DNA from: Alphaproteobacteria bacterium
Lineage (GTDB): Bacteria > Pseudomonadota > Alphaproteobacteria > Caulobacterales > Aquidulcibacteraceae
Reading direction: 5' to 3'
Assembly (NCBI GenBank): GCA_027488965.1
Contig: JAIYAO010000197.1
Span: 1-39,303, forward strand
Length of the DNA stretch: 39,303 bases
In this document: piece after piece, positions 31,119-39,303 of the stretch
Position numbering within the stretch: position 1 is the stretch's first letter
Layout: the number at the start of each line of letters is the position of its first letter
The notes under the pieces: model-generated
The model's database searches: none
What the model was told of the DNA's origin: nothing
The model's input: only the letters and a program-made list of their open reading frames with translations
Made by a program: the position numbers and the translations under genes

Positions 31119-32699
31119 TTACTCCCCCACGCGCGCGAGAAACTCCGGCGTGCGCGCGACGGGCTGGAAGCCCGACGCTTCGGAGAAGGCCAGCGGCCGC
31201 GTCTTGCGCGGGCCCAGCGGGATGTCGAGGCGCTCCACCGTTGCGAAGGCGGCGAAGTCGCCCGCCACGAACGCCTCGTAGCGCGGCGACATGTGCACCA
31301 CGAGCACGCGGGCGCCCACGTCGGCGGTCATGGGGGCGGCGGCTTCGGCCTGGTTGCCGGCGCCGGCGCGCAGCACGTACATCCGCAGCGGCGGCAGGCC
31401 CGCATCGTCGCGCCACTGGTACTGCAGCTCGTTGAACATGTGGCGGTGGTCCACCAGCACGGCGGAGTAGGGGGCGCCCGCCGCCGCTGCGGCGCGCGCC
31501 CGCGCGGCGATGGCGTCCGCCGTCTCCGGCCAGGCGTTCATCCGCTTCAGCCCGTTCTCGATGGGTCGGCCCAGCAGCGGCGCGCGATAGGCCGCCGCCG
31601 GCGCCAGCGCGAGCGCGAGGAACACCGCATAGAGCCCGGCGTGGATCAGGGTGCTGCGCACCAGCGCGGGGCCCCGCGCGAAAGCGCCGGCGGTCAGCAC
31701 CAGGGCGGCAGGGTAGGCGGCGGCGGCCCAGTTGCCGTGCGCGCGGCTGATCAGCGCCTGCGTGATGATCAGCAGCAGCGGCGGCGCCACGAACGCCACG
31801 AGGAAACGCGCCCGGTCGTCGAAGGCCGCGGTCCCCCGCGCCAGCCGCCACAGCACCAGCACCAGCAGCACCGCCACGGCGCCCGCGACGCCGAGTTGGT
31901 CGCCCAGGAACGCGCCGAGCTGGTCGAGGTTGAGGAGGTCGCCGCGCCAGTCGGCGTTGGCGGCGGTGTGGGCGACGGTCTCGAAATCGTGCGCGGCGTT
32001 CCAGGCGAGGTTGGGGGCCAGCGCCAGCGCCGCCGCCGCCCCCGCCGCCGCGCCCTGCCAGGACAGCACCGCCTGCCGCACCGCGGGTGACAGGACCGCC
32101 GCCACGGCGAGGCAGAGCGGGAAGTAGAGCATCGCGTACTTGGCCAGCGCGCCGGCGCCCACCAGCGCCCCCGTCGCCAGCGCCCACGTCCAGCCCCGCG
32201 TCTCCACCCAGCGCCACGCGCACAGCAGCGCCGCCGACCACAGCGGCAGCATCAGCGCGTCCGTGGTGATCAGCGCCGAGGACAGCCACACGCCGGGGAT
32301 CAGCAGCCAGCCCACCCCGGCCCACCAGCCGGCCGCCGGGCCGTAAAGCCGCCGCCCGAGGGCGTAGAGCGCCACCGCGGCGCCTGCGTGCGCAAATGGC
32401 GCACCCAGCCGCACCGCCCACGGCGCATCGCCGAACACCGCCGTGGTCGCCGCGATCGTCCAGGCCACCAGCGGCGGCTTGGAGAAGTAGCCCCAGTCGA
32501 TGGTGCGCGACCACGACCAGTACTGCGCCTCGTCCGGATGCAGCCCCAGCGGCGTTATCAGGAGGCACGCGACCCGCAGGATCGTCATGGCGGCCAAGAA
32601 GACCAGGAAGCTGCGCACCGTCATCCAGGCGGGGGCGTCGGCTGCGGCGGCTGGCGGCGGCGGCGCGGGAACAGCGAGATCGAGGGTGGGGCTGGGCAT
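31119..32699 (-). CDS. GT39/ArnT-like (PMT family) membrane glycosyltransferase
   Basis: This 526-residue polytopic inner-membrane protein transfers a sugar from a polyprenyl-phosphate donor on the periplasmic side. The first loop has L-H-P-D-E-A-Q-Y-W-S-W, with the Asp-Glu pair that is the catalytic signature of the GT-C superfamily. D-W-G-Y-F-S-K-P-P-L-V-A-W follows in loop 1, and about ten hydrophobic helices come after. A soluble C-terminal periplasmic domain of about 130 residues follows. The acceptor may be lipid A or another envelope glycan. The ATG at 32699 (M-P-S-P-T-L) was chosen; extension to 32762 needs a TTG without a clear Shine-Dalgarno site. It converges with the DUF262 gene and is divergent from the large receptor. 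Confidence 0.85.
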   Translation of the reverse strand: MPSPTLDLAVPAPPPPAAAADAPAWMTVRSFLVFLAAMTILRVACLLITPLGLHPDEAQYWSWSRTIDWGYFSKPPLVAWTIAATTAVFGDAPWAVRLGAPFAHAGAAVALYALGRRLYGPAAGWWAGVGWLLIPGVWLSSALITTDALMLPLWSAALLCAWRWVETRGWTWALATGALVGAGALAKYAMLYFPLCLAVAAVLSPAVRQAVLSWQGAAAGAAAALALAPNLAWNAAHDFETVAHTAANADWRGDLLNLDQLGAFLGDQLGVAGAVAVLLVLVLWRLARGTAAFDDRARFLVAFVAPPLLLIITQALISRAHGNWAAAAYPAALVLTAGAFARGPALVRSTLIHAGLYAVFLALALAPAAAYRAPLLGRPIENGLKRMNAWPETADAIAARARAAAAAGAPYSAVLVDHRHMFNELQYQWRDDAGLPPLRMYVLRAGAGNQAEAAAPMTADVGARVLVVHMSPRYEAFVAGDFAAFATVERLDIPLGPRKTRPLAFSEASGFQPVARTPEFLARVGE

Positions 32700-32933
32700 A
32701 GCCGGTTTTGCGGCGCCGGGCGCAATGGTGCAACGCGGCGCCGGCGCCACACTCTCCGGCAATCGCGCCGTTGGGGAGCCGAAATGGCGGTCAAACGGGC
32801 CCAGTCACAAAAGCTTCGAGAAACCGTTAACGAACCATGAATTTCGGCGGGTAGGCGACGCAGGCGCGGCGGAAAAGAGGCGGAGGGCTGCCTCTCTCGC
32901 GGACGCGTCGATATCTCCGAGGGGGTTAGTTGC

Positions 32934-35900
32934 ATGTTTAAGAAGCTTTTGGGCGGCGCTGCGGTCACCGCGCTGAGCCTGGCGATCGCGCCGGCGGCTC
33001 TGGCGCAGGAAACGACGTCCGCGGTCCGCGGCGAGGTCCTGTCCACCTCGGGCACGCGCATCGAAGGCGCGACCGTGAAGGTCACGCACGTGCCCACCGG
33101 CACCGTGACCCAGGAAAGCACCGCCGGCGGGCTGTTCGGCCTGCGCGGCCTGCGCGTCGGCGGCCCATACACCGTGGAAGTCACCGCCCCGGACTATCAG
33201 GGCCAGCGCGTCGATGACGTGTACCTCTCCGTGGGCGATCCGCTCCGCCTCGATTTCGCGCTTGAAACCTCGGTGGATGAAATCGTGGTGGCCACGGCGC
33301 GCCGCCAGGTTGGCGAGCCGATCGTCGGCAGCGGCACCTCTCTGAACCAGAGCGAGATCCGCGAAGTCGTCTCCATTCAGCGCGACATCCGCGACCTCGC
33401 CCGCCGCGACCCCCTCGTGACGCAGGACGTGGGCTCCAACCGCGGCGGCGGCGGCCAGGGCGGCATCTCCATCGCCGGCTCCGCGCCCCGTTCGAACCGC
33501 ATCACCGTGGACGGCATGCAGGCCGGCGACGACTTCGGCCTCGTCACCAACGGCCTGTCGACGCTCCGCGGCCCGGTCTCGCTCGACGCCATCGAGCAGT
33601 TCTCCGTGCAGGTCGTGCCGTTCGACGTGGAGAACGGCGACTTCACCGGCGGCGCGCTGAACCTCGTGCTCAAGCAGGGCACCAACGACTTCGAAGGCAC
33701 CGCCTTCCTGAACTACCTGAACGACGGGTTCGTGGGCGAACGCATCCGCGACAACCCCGCCAACACCATCGTGCGCCAGGAAAACTACGGCGGCTTCATC
33801 GGCGGCCCGATCATCCCGGACCGTCTCTTCTTCGCGGCCTCCTACGAGTACTATGAGTCGCTGGACGTCACGGCGCGCGGCCTCGCCGACGAAGGCTTCG
33901 CCAACGTGCTCACCGGCTTCGGCGGCACGGGGACGTCGTTCTCGCGCGCGGACCTGAACTCCATCCTGAACCCCGGCGTGGCCGGGCAGGGGTATGTGGG
34001 CAACTACGCGGTGGCGCCGCGGTTCGCACCCGGCGATTTCTCGCTCACGGCGCCCATCGCCGACGAGAAGTACACCGGCCGGATCGACTGGAACATCACG
34101 GACGATCACCGCCTCTCTTTGACCTACCGCACGGCGGAATCGTCGCTCATCATCCGGGACTTCCCGGCCACCCGCGGCGACCTCAGCTCCAGCTGGTATG
34201 CGGCGGCGGACACCGAAGAGGTGATGGTCGGCCAGCTCAACTCGACCTGGACGGACAACTTCACCACCGAACTGCGCGCCAGCTACCGCAACTACGAGCG
34301 CCGTCAGCAACCGGCCTCCGGCCAGGAATTCGGCGCCGTGCAGATCTGCGCGACGCAGGATATCGGCACCATCGTCGGCAACAGCACGGCCTGCGGAACA
34401 GCCGCGAACTCGGGTCGCACTGTCATCAACTTCGGGCCGGACCAGTTCCGTCACGCCAACTTCCTGAACACGACCAACCTGCAGGTGAACGCCTCGGGCG
34501 AGTACGAACTTGGCCGTCACCTGCTGAAGGCGGGCTACCAGTACCAGGGCATCGGCGTCGAAAACCTGTTCGTCCAGACCAGCGACGGCGTATTCTACTT
34601 CGACTCCGTCGACGCGTTTAACCGCGGCGAGATGAGCCGGTTCACCTACAACAACACCGCCAGCGGCAATCCGCGCGACGCCATCGCGGACTTCGAGTAC
34701 GGCATCAACACTCTGTTCGCCCAAGACTCCTGGGACCTCACGGAAAGTCTCTCGATCAACGCCGGCGTCCGCTACGACTACTACACCTCCAACGACAAGC
34801 CCACGCTCAACCCCTTCTTCCTCGCGCGCAATGGCTTCTCCAACCAGACGACGTACGACGGCCTCGATGTGCTGATGCCGCGCTTCTCGTTCGAGTTCGA
34901 GCCCGATGACGGCGCGATCCAGGTCAGCGGCGGCGTGGGTCTCGTGTCGGGCGGCGCGCCGGACGTGTTCCTGTCCAACAGCTTCTCCAACACGGGCGTG
35001 CTGACGGCGGCGGTGGACATCCGTCGCCTCAACTCGGGCAGCACGGGCGCGTTCTGCGCGGAGAACAACTCCAACACGACGCTGACCGAAGCCCAGTGCC
35101 GCATCCTGCTGAACGTGGACAAGGCCAACTCCAACCTGTTCTTCGACATCCCCACGGGCACGATCGGCGGCAACGCCTTCAGCGCCCAGTCGCTGGTGTC
35201 GCAGTTCGATCCCCGCAACCCCGCCAACGCCTCTCTGGCGCTGGCGAGCCTCCAGGAAACCAACGCGCTGGACCGCAACTTCGAGATCCCGTCCGACTGG
35301 AAGGGCAACGTCGCCCTCACCGTGAAGGCGCTGGGCTTCGACGTGGGCTTCAACCTGGTGGGCATCCGGAGCAACGAGTCGGTGGCGTTCCGCGACACGC
35401 GGGCGCGCCCGCTGGTCATCCCGAACCCGACGCTGGCGGAGCGGGCGGCCGGCGTGCAGCCCGGCGTGCAGCGCACGCCGGACGGGCGCCTCCGGTACGA
35501 CGGCCTCAGCCTCAGCGACGCCGACCGTGCGCTGCGCGGCATGACCGGCGGCGCCAACGGCTCGCCCACCAACATCCTCTCCAACCGCGACATCGTCGCC
35601 TACAATCCGGGTGAGGAAAGCTGGTCCGTCGTCACGGGCTTCTCGCTCTCGCGCACCTTCGAGAACGGCCTCAACTTCGGCCTCGCCTACATCCGTCAGG
35701 ACGGCGAAGACTTCGGCGGCTACGCGCAGTTCGGCACCACCGCGAACGGGTTCTACGGCGAGCAGTACACGGCGCTCGACCCGAACACCTCCACGCTGGG
35801 CCGCTCCAACGGCGAGATCGAGAACAGCTTCAAGTTCGACTTCGGCTGGACGGCCACGCCGTTCGGCGACTACGAGACGAGCTTCAACCTCTTCGGGGAA

Positions 35901-36497
35901 CGCCGTTCGGGCCGGTCGCTGAACTTCTTGATGTCTCAGCAGACTGCGGGCCGGTCGAAGGAATTCGGCGTCAACCGCAACGACCAACTGCTGTTCGTGC
36001 CGGACCTGACGAACTGCTCGGGCGCCAATCTTACCTGCGGCAATGCGGGCACTGGCCTCGTCACCTTCGCGACCACCGCCGATCGTGACGCGTTCACCCG
36101 CATCGTGGGCCAGTTCGGCCTGCCGCAGGGCGGCATCGTGCCGAAGAGCGCGGCCAACAACCCGGACGTGACGCAGGTGGACCTGCAGATCAGCCAGGAA
36201 GTGCCCGGCTTCCTGCGCAACCAGCGCGGCCGGATCTCCTTCGACATCGCCAACGTCCTCAACCTGTTGAACGACGATTGGGGTGTGGTGGAGGAGTTCG
36301 GCGACAGCCGCGCCGGCGGCCGCGTGGCCAACGTGGACTGCGCCGACAACATGGGCATCGCCCAGGCCGCGTCGAGCCCGATCTGCACCACGTACCGCTA
36401 CTCCAACGTCTCGACCAGCGTGTTCAACCAGGCCGCGTCGATCAACACCAACGAGTCCCGCTGGGTGATCGCCATCGGCCTGAAGTACGACTTCTGA
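32934..36497 (+). CDS. large TonB-dependent receptor with N-terminal carboxypeptidase-regulatory-like domain
   Basis: This 1187-residue outer-membrane protein has a signal peptide (1-25, ...A-A-L-A-Q). A CarboxypepD_reg/OmpA-receptor-type beta domain follows at about 28-112 (V-R-G-E-V-L-S-T-S-G-T-R-I-E-G-A-T-V, G-G-P-Y-T-V-E-V-T-A-P). Then come D-E-I-V-V-A-T-A-R-R, a plug with S-A-P-R-S-N-R-I-T-V-D-G-M and E-N-G-D-F-T-G-G-A-L-N-L-V, and a long beta-barrel ending G-L-K-Y-D-F. This class is used for oligosaccharide, protein-derived or unknown large substrates. The ATG at 32934 follows GAGGGGG. It is a single gene with its own strong terminator; no neighbouring gene indicates a ligand. Codon use gives a 1060-codon open frame on the other strand, a shadow. 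Confidence 0.93.
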   Translation: MFKKLLGGAAVTALSLAIAPAALAQETTSAVRGEVLSTSGTRIEGATVKVTHVPTGTVTQESTAGGLFGLRGLRVGGPYTVEVTAPDYQGQRVDDVYLSVGDPLRLDFALETSVDEIVVATARRQVGEPIVGSGTSLNQSEIREVVSIQRDIRDLARRDPLVTQDVGSNRGGGGQGGISIAGSAPRSNRITVDGMQAGDDFGLVTNGLSTLRGPVSLDAIEQFSVQVVPFDVENGDFTGGALNLVLKQGTNDFEGTAFLNYLNDGFVGERIRDNPANTIVRQENYGGFIGGPIIPDRLFFAASYEYYESLDVTARGLADEGFANVLTGFGGTGTSFSRADLNSILNPGVAGQGYVGNYAVAPRFAPGDFSLTAPIADEKYTGRIDWNITDDHRLSLTYRTAESSLIIRDFPATRGDLSSSWYAAADTEEVMVGQLNSTWTDNFTTELRASYRNYERRQQPASGQEFGAVQICATQDIGTIVGNSTACGTAANSGRTVINFGPDQFRHANFLNTTNLQVNASGEYELGRHLLKAGYQYQGIGVENLFVQTSDGVFYFDSVDAFNRGEMSRFTYNNTASGNPRDAIADFEYGINTLFAQDSWDLTESLSINAGVRYDYYTSNDKPTLNPFFLARNGFSNQTTYDGLDVLMPRFSFEFEPDDGAIQVSGGVGLVSGGAPDVFLSNSFSNTGVLTAAVDIRRLNSGSTGAFCAENNSNTTLTEAQCRILLNVDKANSNLFFDIPTGTIGGNAFSAQSLVSQFDPRNPANASLALASLQETNALDRNFEIPSDWKGNVALTVKALGFDVGFNLVGIRSNESVAFRDTRARPLVIPNPTLAERAAGVQPGVQRTPDGRLRYDGLSLSDADRALRGMTGGANGSPTNILSNRDIVAYNPGEESWSVVTGFSLSRTFENGLNFGLAYIRQDGEDFGGYAQFGTTANGFYGEQYTALDPNTSTLGRSNGEIENSFKFDFGWTATPFGDYETSFNLFGERRSGRSLNFLMSQQTAGRSKEFGVNRNDQLLFVPDLTNCSGANLTCGNAGTGLVTFATTADRDAFTRIVGQFGLPQGGIVPKSAANNPDVTQVDLQISQEVPGFLRNQRGRISFDIANVLNLLNDDWGVVEEFGDSRAGGRVANVDCADNMGIAQAASSPICTTYRYSNVSTSVFNQAASINTNESRWVIAIGLKYDF

Positions 36498-36524
36498 TCC
36501 ACGGTTCCTCCCGGAAACAGCCTG

Positions 36525-36557
36525 AAGGGGGCGGCGCAGGCCGCCCCCTTATTTTTT
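36525..36557 (+). terminator. intrinsic terminator of the large receptor gene
   Basis: AAGGGGGCGGC (36525-36535) pairs perfectly with GCCGCCCCCTT (36540-36550) around GCAG, followed by ATTTTTT. This is a textbook rho-independent terminator 28 bases after the stop codon, the strongest in the window. Confidence 0.93.
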
Positions 36558-36628
36558 GGTCCGACGCCGCACGCGCTTCGCCGTCGCGCCCTTGCATTTC
36601 CCCCGGCGCCCGCGCATCTGCGCTCCCC

Positions 36629-37618
<990 letters not shown>

Positions 37619-37627
37619 CGTTATCCA

Positions 37628-37648
37628 CCCTCCCCATGGAGGGGAGGG
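37628..37648. terminator. hairpin between convergent aguA and tautomerase genes
   Basis: CCCTCCCC (37628-37635) pairs exactly with GGGGAGGG (37641-37648) around ATGGA. It starts 10 bases after the aguA stop and ends 35 bases before the end of the converging tautomerase gene. There is no T-run; it is a likely bidirectional stop. Confidence 0.5.
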
Positions 37649-37682
37649 AGGGCGCGCGGCGTCTCTCGCTTGAAGGGCGGGG

Positions 37683-37895
37683 TCATGTCGATGAGGATTG
37701 CCGCGCGCGCCACTCTTCCACCGGCACGCCGCCGATGCCCCAATCCTCCATGTCGACCTCGTCGATGACCACGAAGGTCGTGGCGGGGTTCTTGTTGAGC
37801 ACCGTGACCAGGAGGTCGGTGACGCCCTTGATCAGGTGCGCCTTCTGCGCCCGCGAGACGCCCTCGCGGGTCACCTTGATGTTCACATACGGCAT
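37683..37895 (-). CDS. 4-oxalocrotonate tautomerase-family protein
   Basis: This 70-residue protein starts M-P-Y-V-N-I-K-V. After Met removal Pro becomes the N-terminal catalytic base of the tautomerase superfamily. The rest matches too: G-V-S-R-A-Q-K-A-H-L-I-K-G-V-T-D-L-L, T-F-V-V-I-D-E-V and W-G-I-G-G. Members isomerise unsaturated keto acids or hydrolyse related electrophiles. The ATG at 37895 follows GGGAGCGCAGAC; the ORF extension upstream to 38000 lies inside the neighbouring gene. It starts 13 bases after the stop of the SnoaL-like gene, so the two are an operon, divergent from the HxlR regulator. Confidence 0.9.
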   Translation of the reverse strand: MPYVNIKVTREGVSRAQKAHLIKGVTDLLVTVLNKNPATTFVVIDEVDMEDWGIGGVPVEEWRARQSSST

Positions 37896-37908
37896 GTCTG
37901 CGCTCCCT

Positions 37909-38286
37909 CTATGCGTCGCGTCCGACGATCTGGAAAACCTTGGCGATGATCCGCCAGCCGTCGTCGCATCGGATGATCGACAGAAAGTCCACGAAGTCAC
38001 GGTCGCCGATGCTGCAGCGGACGCGGGCGATCGCGGTGTTCTCGCCGGCGAACTCTATGGCGTCGATGACGTCGCGGCGCGTCTCGCCGCGCGATGCAGG
38101 CGACTGCCGCGCAGCCACCACCGGAAAGTACTCTTCCATGGAGCGCAGCAGCGGCGGCGCTTCATCGGCGGTGGCGTAGATCGCGCGCGGATGGAAGACG
38201 CGGGACAGGAGATCCACGTCGCACCGGTAGAGCGCATCGAAATAGTCGCGCAACAGCGCCTGGACCTGCTCGAAACGCGTCGTCAT
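37909..38286 (-). CDS. SnoaL/NTF2-like protein (putative lumazine-binding family)
   Basis: This 125-residue protein opens with R-F-E-Q-V-Q-A-L-L-R-D-Y-F-D-A-L-Y-R-C-D-V-D-L-L, contains F-H-P-R-A-I-Y-A-T, and ends with D-G-W-R-I-I-A-K-V-F-Q. This is the pattern of the NTF2-like 'putative lumazine-binding' family, small pocket proteins of unclear function. It has no signal peptide and is probably cytoplasmic. The ATG at 38286 begins the family's usual N-terminus; a longer form from 38370 would add a proline/arginine-rich tail. It is the first gene of a two-gene operon with the tautomerase, facing the HxlR gene across a region with a large inverted repeat. Confidence 0.8.
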   Translation of the reverse strand: MTTRFEQVQALLRDYFDALYRCDVDLLSRVFHPRAIYATADEAPPLLRSMEEYFPVVAARQSPASRGETRRDVIDAIEFAGENTAIARVRCSIGDRDFVDFLSIIRCDDGWRIIAKVFQIVGRDA

Positions 38287-38416
38287 CGGACCATCCCGCC
38301 GTCGTGCGGGATCGGTTGCACCGCCGGGCGGGCGGCGGGCCTGAAACGGAGGGTCATCGATCGTCTCCACGCTGGGTGTGGGCGTGAGATGTGACCAGCG
38401 GTAGCCATTGGCAACC

Positions 38417-38462
38417 AGGTTTCCCGGAGATATCGAAGAACCCGGTATCTCCTAGGAAACCT
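38417..38462. promoter_or_regulatory. large inverted repeat between SnoaL-like and hxlR-type genes
   Basis: AGGTTTCCCGGAGATA (38417-38432) mirrors TATCTCCTAGGAAACCT (38446-38462), differing only by a one-base insertion and one mismatch in the middle, around a 13-base spacer. It ends 12 bases before the HxlR ATG and covers its ribosome-binding region. This is a likely HxlR operator giving autoregulation and control of the divergent operon. Confidence 0.65.
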
Positions 38463-38473
38463 TGTATCCCGCC

Positions 38474-38854
38474 ATGCCGCTCAAAGTGCGAAAGAACCGC
38501 GCCGAACCGCCGCCGCAGCCCTGCAGGCTCACCGAATGCATGGCCCTCATCGCCGGGGCGTGGGCGCCGAACGTGATCTGGAGCCTGCGGGCCGGCGCCC
38601 GTCGCTTCAGTGAGCTTCGCGTCGACATTCCCCCGGTCACCGCCAAGGTGTTGTCACGCCGCTTGTCGGAGCTGGAAGAACGCGGCGTGGTGACACGGCG
38701 TGTCCTCGCCACGTCGCCGCCTTCCGTCGAGTACGAGCTCACCGCCCTCGGTGCAGAGCTGGTCCCTGCGCTGGACGCCATCGTCAGCGTCGGCCATCGG
38801 CTGAAGGCCGTGCGCAGCCAGGGGAGGCGTCAAGCGAAGACAAGACCGCCCTGA
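38474..38854 (+). CDS. HxlR-family transcriptional regulator
   Basis: This 126-residue winged-helix regulator has the family pattern: N-terminal P-C-R-L-T-E-C-M-A-L-I-A-G-A-W-A-P-N-V-I, then F-S-E-L-R, V-T-A-K-V-L-S-R-R-L-S-E-L-E-E-R-G-V-V-T-R and V-E-Y-E-L-T-A-L-G. Two cysteines (C17 and C22) lie at the place where thiol-based HxlR sensors such as YodB carry their redox Cys, so quinone or electrophile sensing is possible. ATG at 38474 was chosen; TTG at 38462 with AGGA upstream is an alternative. It is divergent from the SnoaL/tautomerase operon and probably controls it through the inverted repeat at 38417. Confidence 0.88.
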   Translation: MPLKVRKNRAEPPPQPCRLTECMALIAGAWAPNVIWSLRAGARRFSELRVDIPPVTAKVLSRRLSELEERGVVTRRVLATSPPSVEYELTALGAELVPALDAIVSVGHRLKAVRSQGRRQAKTRPP

Positions 38855-39069
38855 GTTCAGCGTGGTCTCATCCTGCAATGACCACCCTCGGCGGACTCCC
38901 GCCGAATGTTCGGTTCGGCTTCATCCAACTGCACTGCGTCACGCCGGACGCGCCGGTGGCGCGATCAGGCGCGCCAGGTCGTGGAGTTCCATGGGTTCTG
39001 GGTTCGCCGCTGAACAGCGCCCCGGTGCGGACGTTGCCTTGAGAAAGCCAGGACTTTACTCATGGCCTC

Positions 39070-39303
39070 ATGAAACCCGTGTTCCACATGTCCTTTCCCG
39101 TTCTCAATTTGATTGAGTCTGTGCGTTTCTACACGGAGGTCTTGCAAGCAACTGTCGGGCGCAAAACAGAACGCTTCGCAGACATTGTTCTGTTCGGCGC
39201 GCAGGTCACCCTGCAGAACGATCCTGCGAGTGTTCCAGACCCAATGCCTCGCGCCCGACACTTTGGTGCCACCGTTGAATGGTCACAGTTTGAGCGCCTA
39301 GCA
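39070..39303 (+). CDS. VOC-family protein, N-terminal part only
   Basis: An ATG at 39070 opens a frame with 78 codons and no stop before the window ends. It reads M-K-P-V-F-H-M-S-F-P-V-L-N-L-I-E-S-V-R-F-Y-T-E-V-L, continues D-I-V-L-F-G-A-Q-V-T-L-Q-N-D and ends R-H-F-G-A-T-V-E-W-S-Q-F-E-R-L. This is a glyoxalase/bleomycin-resistance/dioxygenase (VOC) N-terminal half with a candidate metal His at H6. The base composition is less GC-rich than its neighbours, which may mean a different origin. The 215 bases before it hold no supported gene. Confidence 0.75.
   Translation, partial: MKPVFHMSFPVLNLIESVRFYTEVLQATVGRKTERFADIVLFGAQVTLQNDPASVPDPMPRARHFGATVEWSQFERLA

Noticed and set aside
28039-32733. 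1564-codon minus-strand ORF
   Set aside because: It overlaps murI, the DUF262 gene and the GT39 gene, all with clear family motifs in other frames.
32815-32840. CtrA-like site around GTTAACGAACCATG
   Set aside because: Only a loose half-site match; the TTAA-N7-TTAA spacing is absent.
32805-35987. 1060-codon minus-strand ORF
   Set aside because: Antisense shadow of the large receptor; the receptor frame has signal peptide, plug and barrel motifs and a terminator on its strand.
38862-39116. 84-codon ORF between hxlR-type gene and the partial VOC gene
   Set aside because: No family similarity, no ribosome-binding site, and it overlaps the better supported VOC frame at 39070.

Overview
This is a GC-rich chromosomal window with a gene content typical of Alphaproteobacteria, probably Sphingomonadales or Caulobacterales. 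The clues are two large TonB-dependent receptors, a DUF1501/DUF1800 pair, DUF3108, IclR-controlled catabolic genes and an alginate-export-type porin. This placement rests on gene families only. There is no rRNA, CRISPR array, transposase, integrase or phage gene. The DNA reads as ordinary chromosome with a central accessory catabolic region and two tRNA genes, Ser(GGA) and Leu(CAG).

Layout. Positions 1-4.3 kb hold, on the minus strand, the 5' end of a YjbR/MmcQ-like gene, msrA, a TerB-like protein, a membrane coiled-coil protein and a secreted repeat-rich protein, followed by tRNA-Ser on the plus strand. From 4.3 to 5.6 kb there is an exported amidohydrolase. From 5.8 to 15.7 kb lies a catabolic cluster. 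It contains a MetE-C-terminal-domain-like ('core-MetE') protein and a citrate-synthase/citryl-CoA-lyase-like protein reading left. A CaiB-type CoA-transferase, an IclR regulator, a TonB receptor, a WrbA quinone reductase, a VOC metalloenzyme and an alpha/beta hydrolase read right. A second core-MetE protein converges on them.

Three intergenic regions of this cluster carry the same element: two copies of the 13-bp palindrome TTCG-N5-CGAA whose starts are exactly 19 bp apart. They lie upstream of the CoA-transferase, between iclR and the receptor, and upstream of the VOC gene. In two cases the pair has the same position relative to a sigma70-like promoter. I read this as a local IclR regulon for uptake and breakdown of an unidentified, probably aromatic or CoA-activated acid. 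It is the most interesting signal in the window.

From 15.8 to 21.9 kb a seven-gene, partly translationally coupled minus-strand operon encodes a porin, two Asp-nucleophile (epoxide-hydrolase-type) hydrolases, an isochorismatase-like hydrolase, two SnoaL-domain proteins (one fused to DUF2798) and a TIM-barrel isomerase. It looks like a second small-molecule degradation set. From 22.4 to 27.4 kb come tRNA-Leu, DUF3108, DUF1501, DUF1800 and a metallo-beta-lactamase-fold protein that has lost its metal motif.

From 27.5 to 37.6 kb there are a VanX-type dipeptidase, glutamate racemase, a stand-alone DUF262-DUF1524 (GmrSD-type) nuclease, a GT39-type membrane glycosyltransferase, a 1187-residue TonB receptor with an N-terminal carboxypeptidase-regulatory-like domain, and agmatine deiminase. 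The last 1.6 kb carry a tautomerase and a SnoaL-like protein divergent from an HxlR regulator, with a large inverted repeat at the HxlR start, and the 5' end of a second VOC gene running off the window.

Functions come from motif recognition in the translated sequence. Substrates of the catabolic clusters cannot be read from the DNA.
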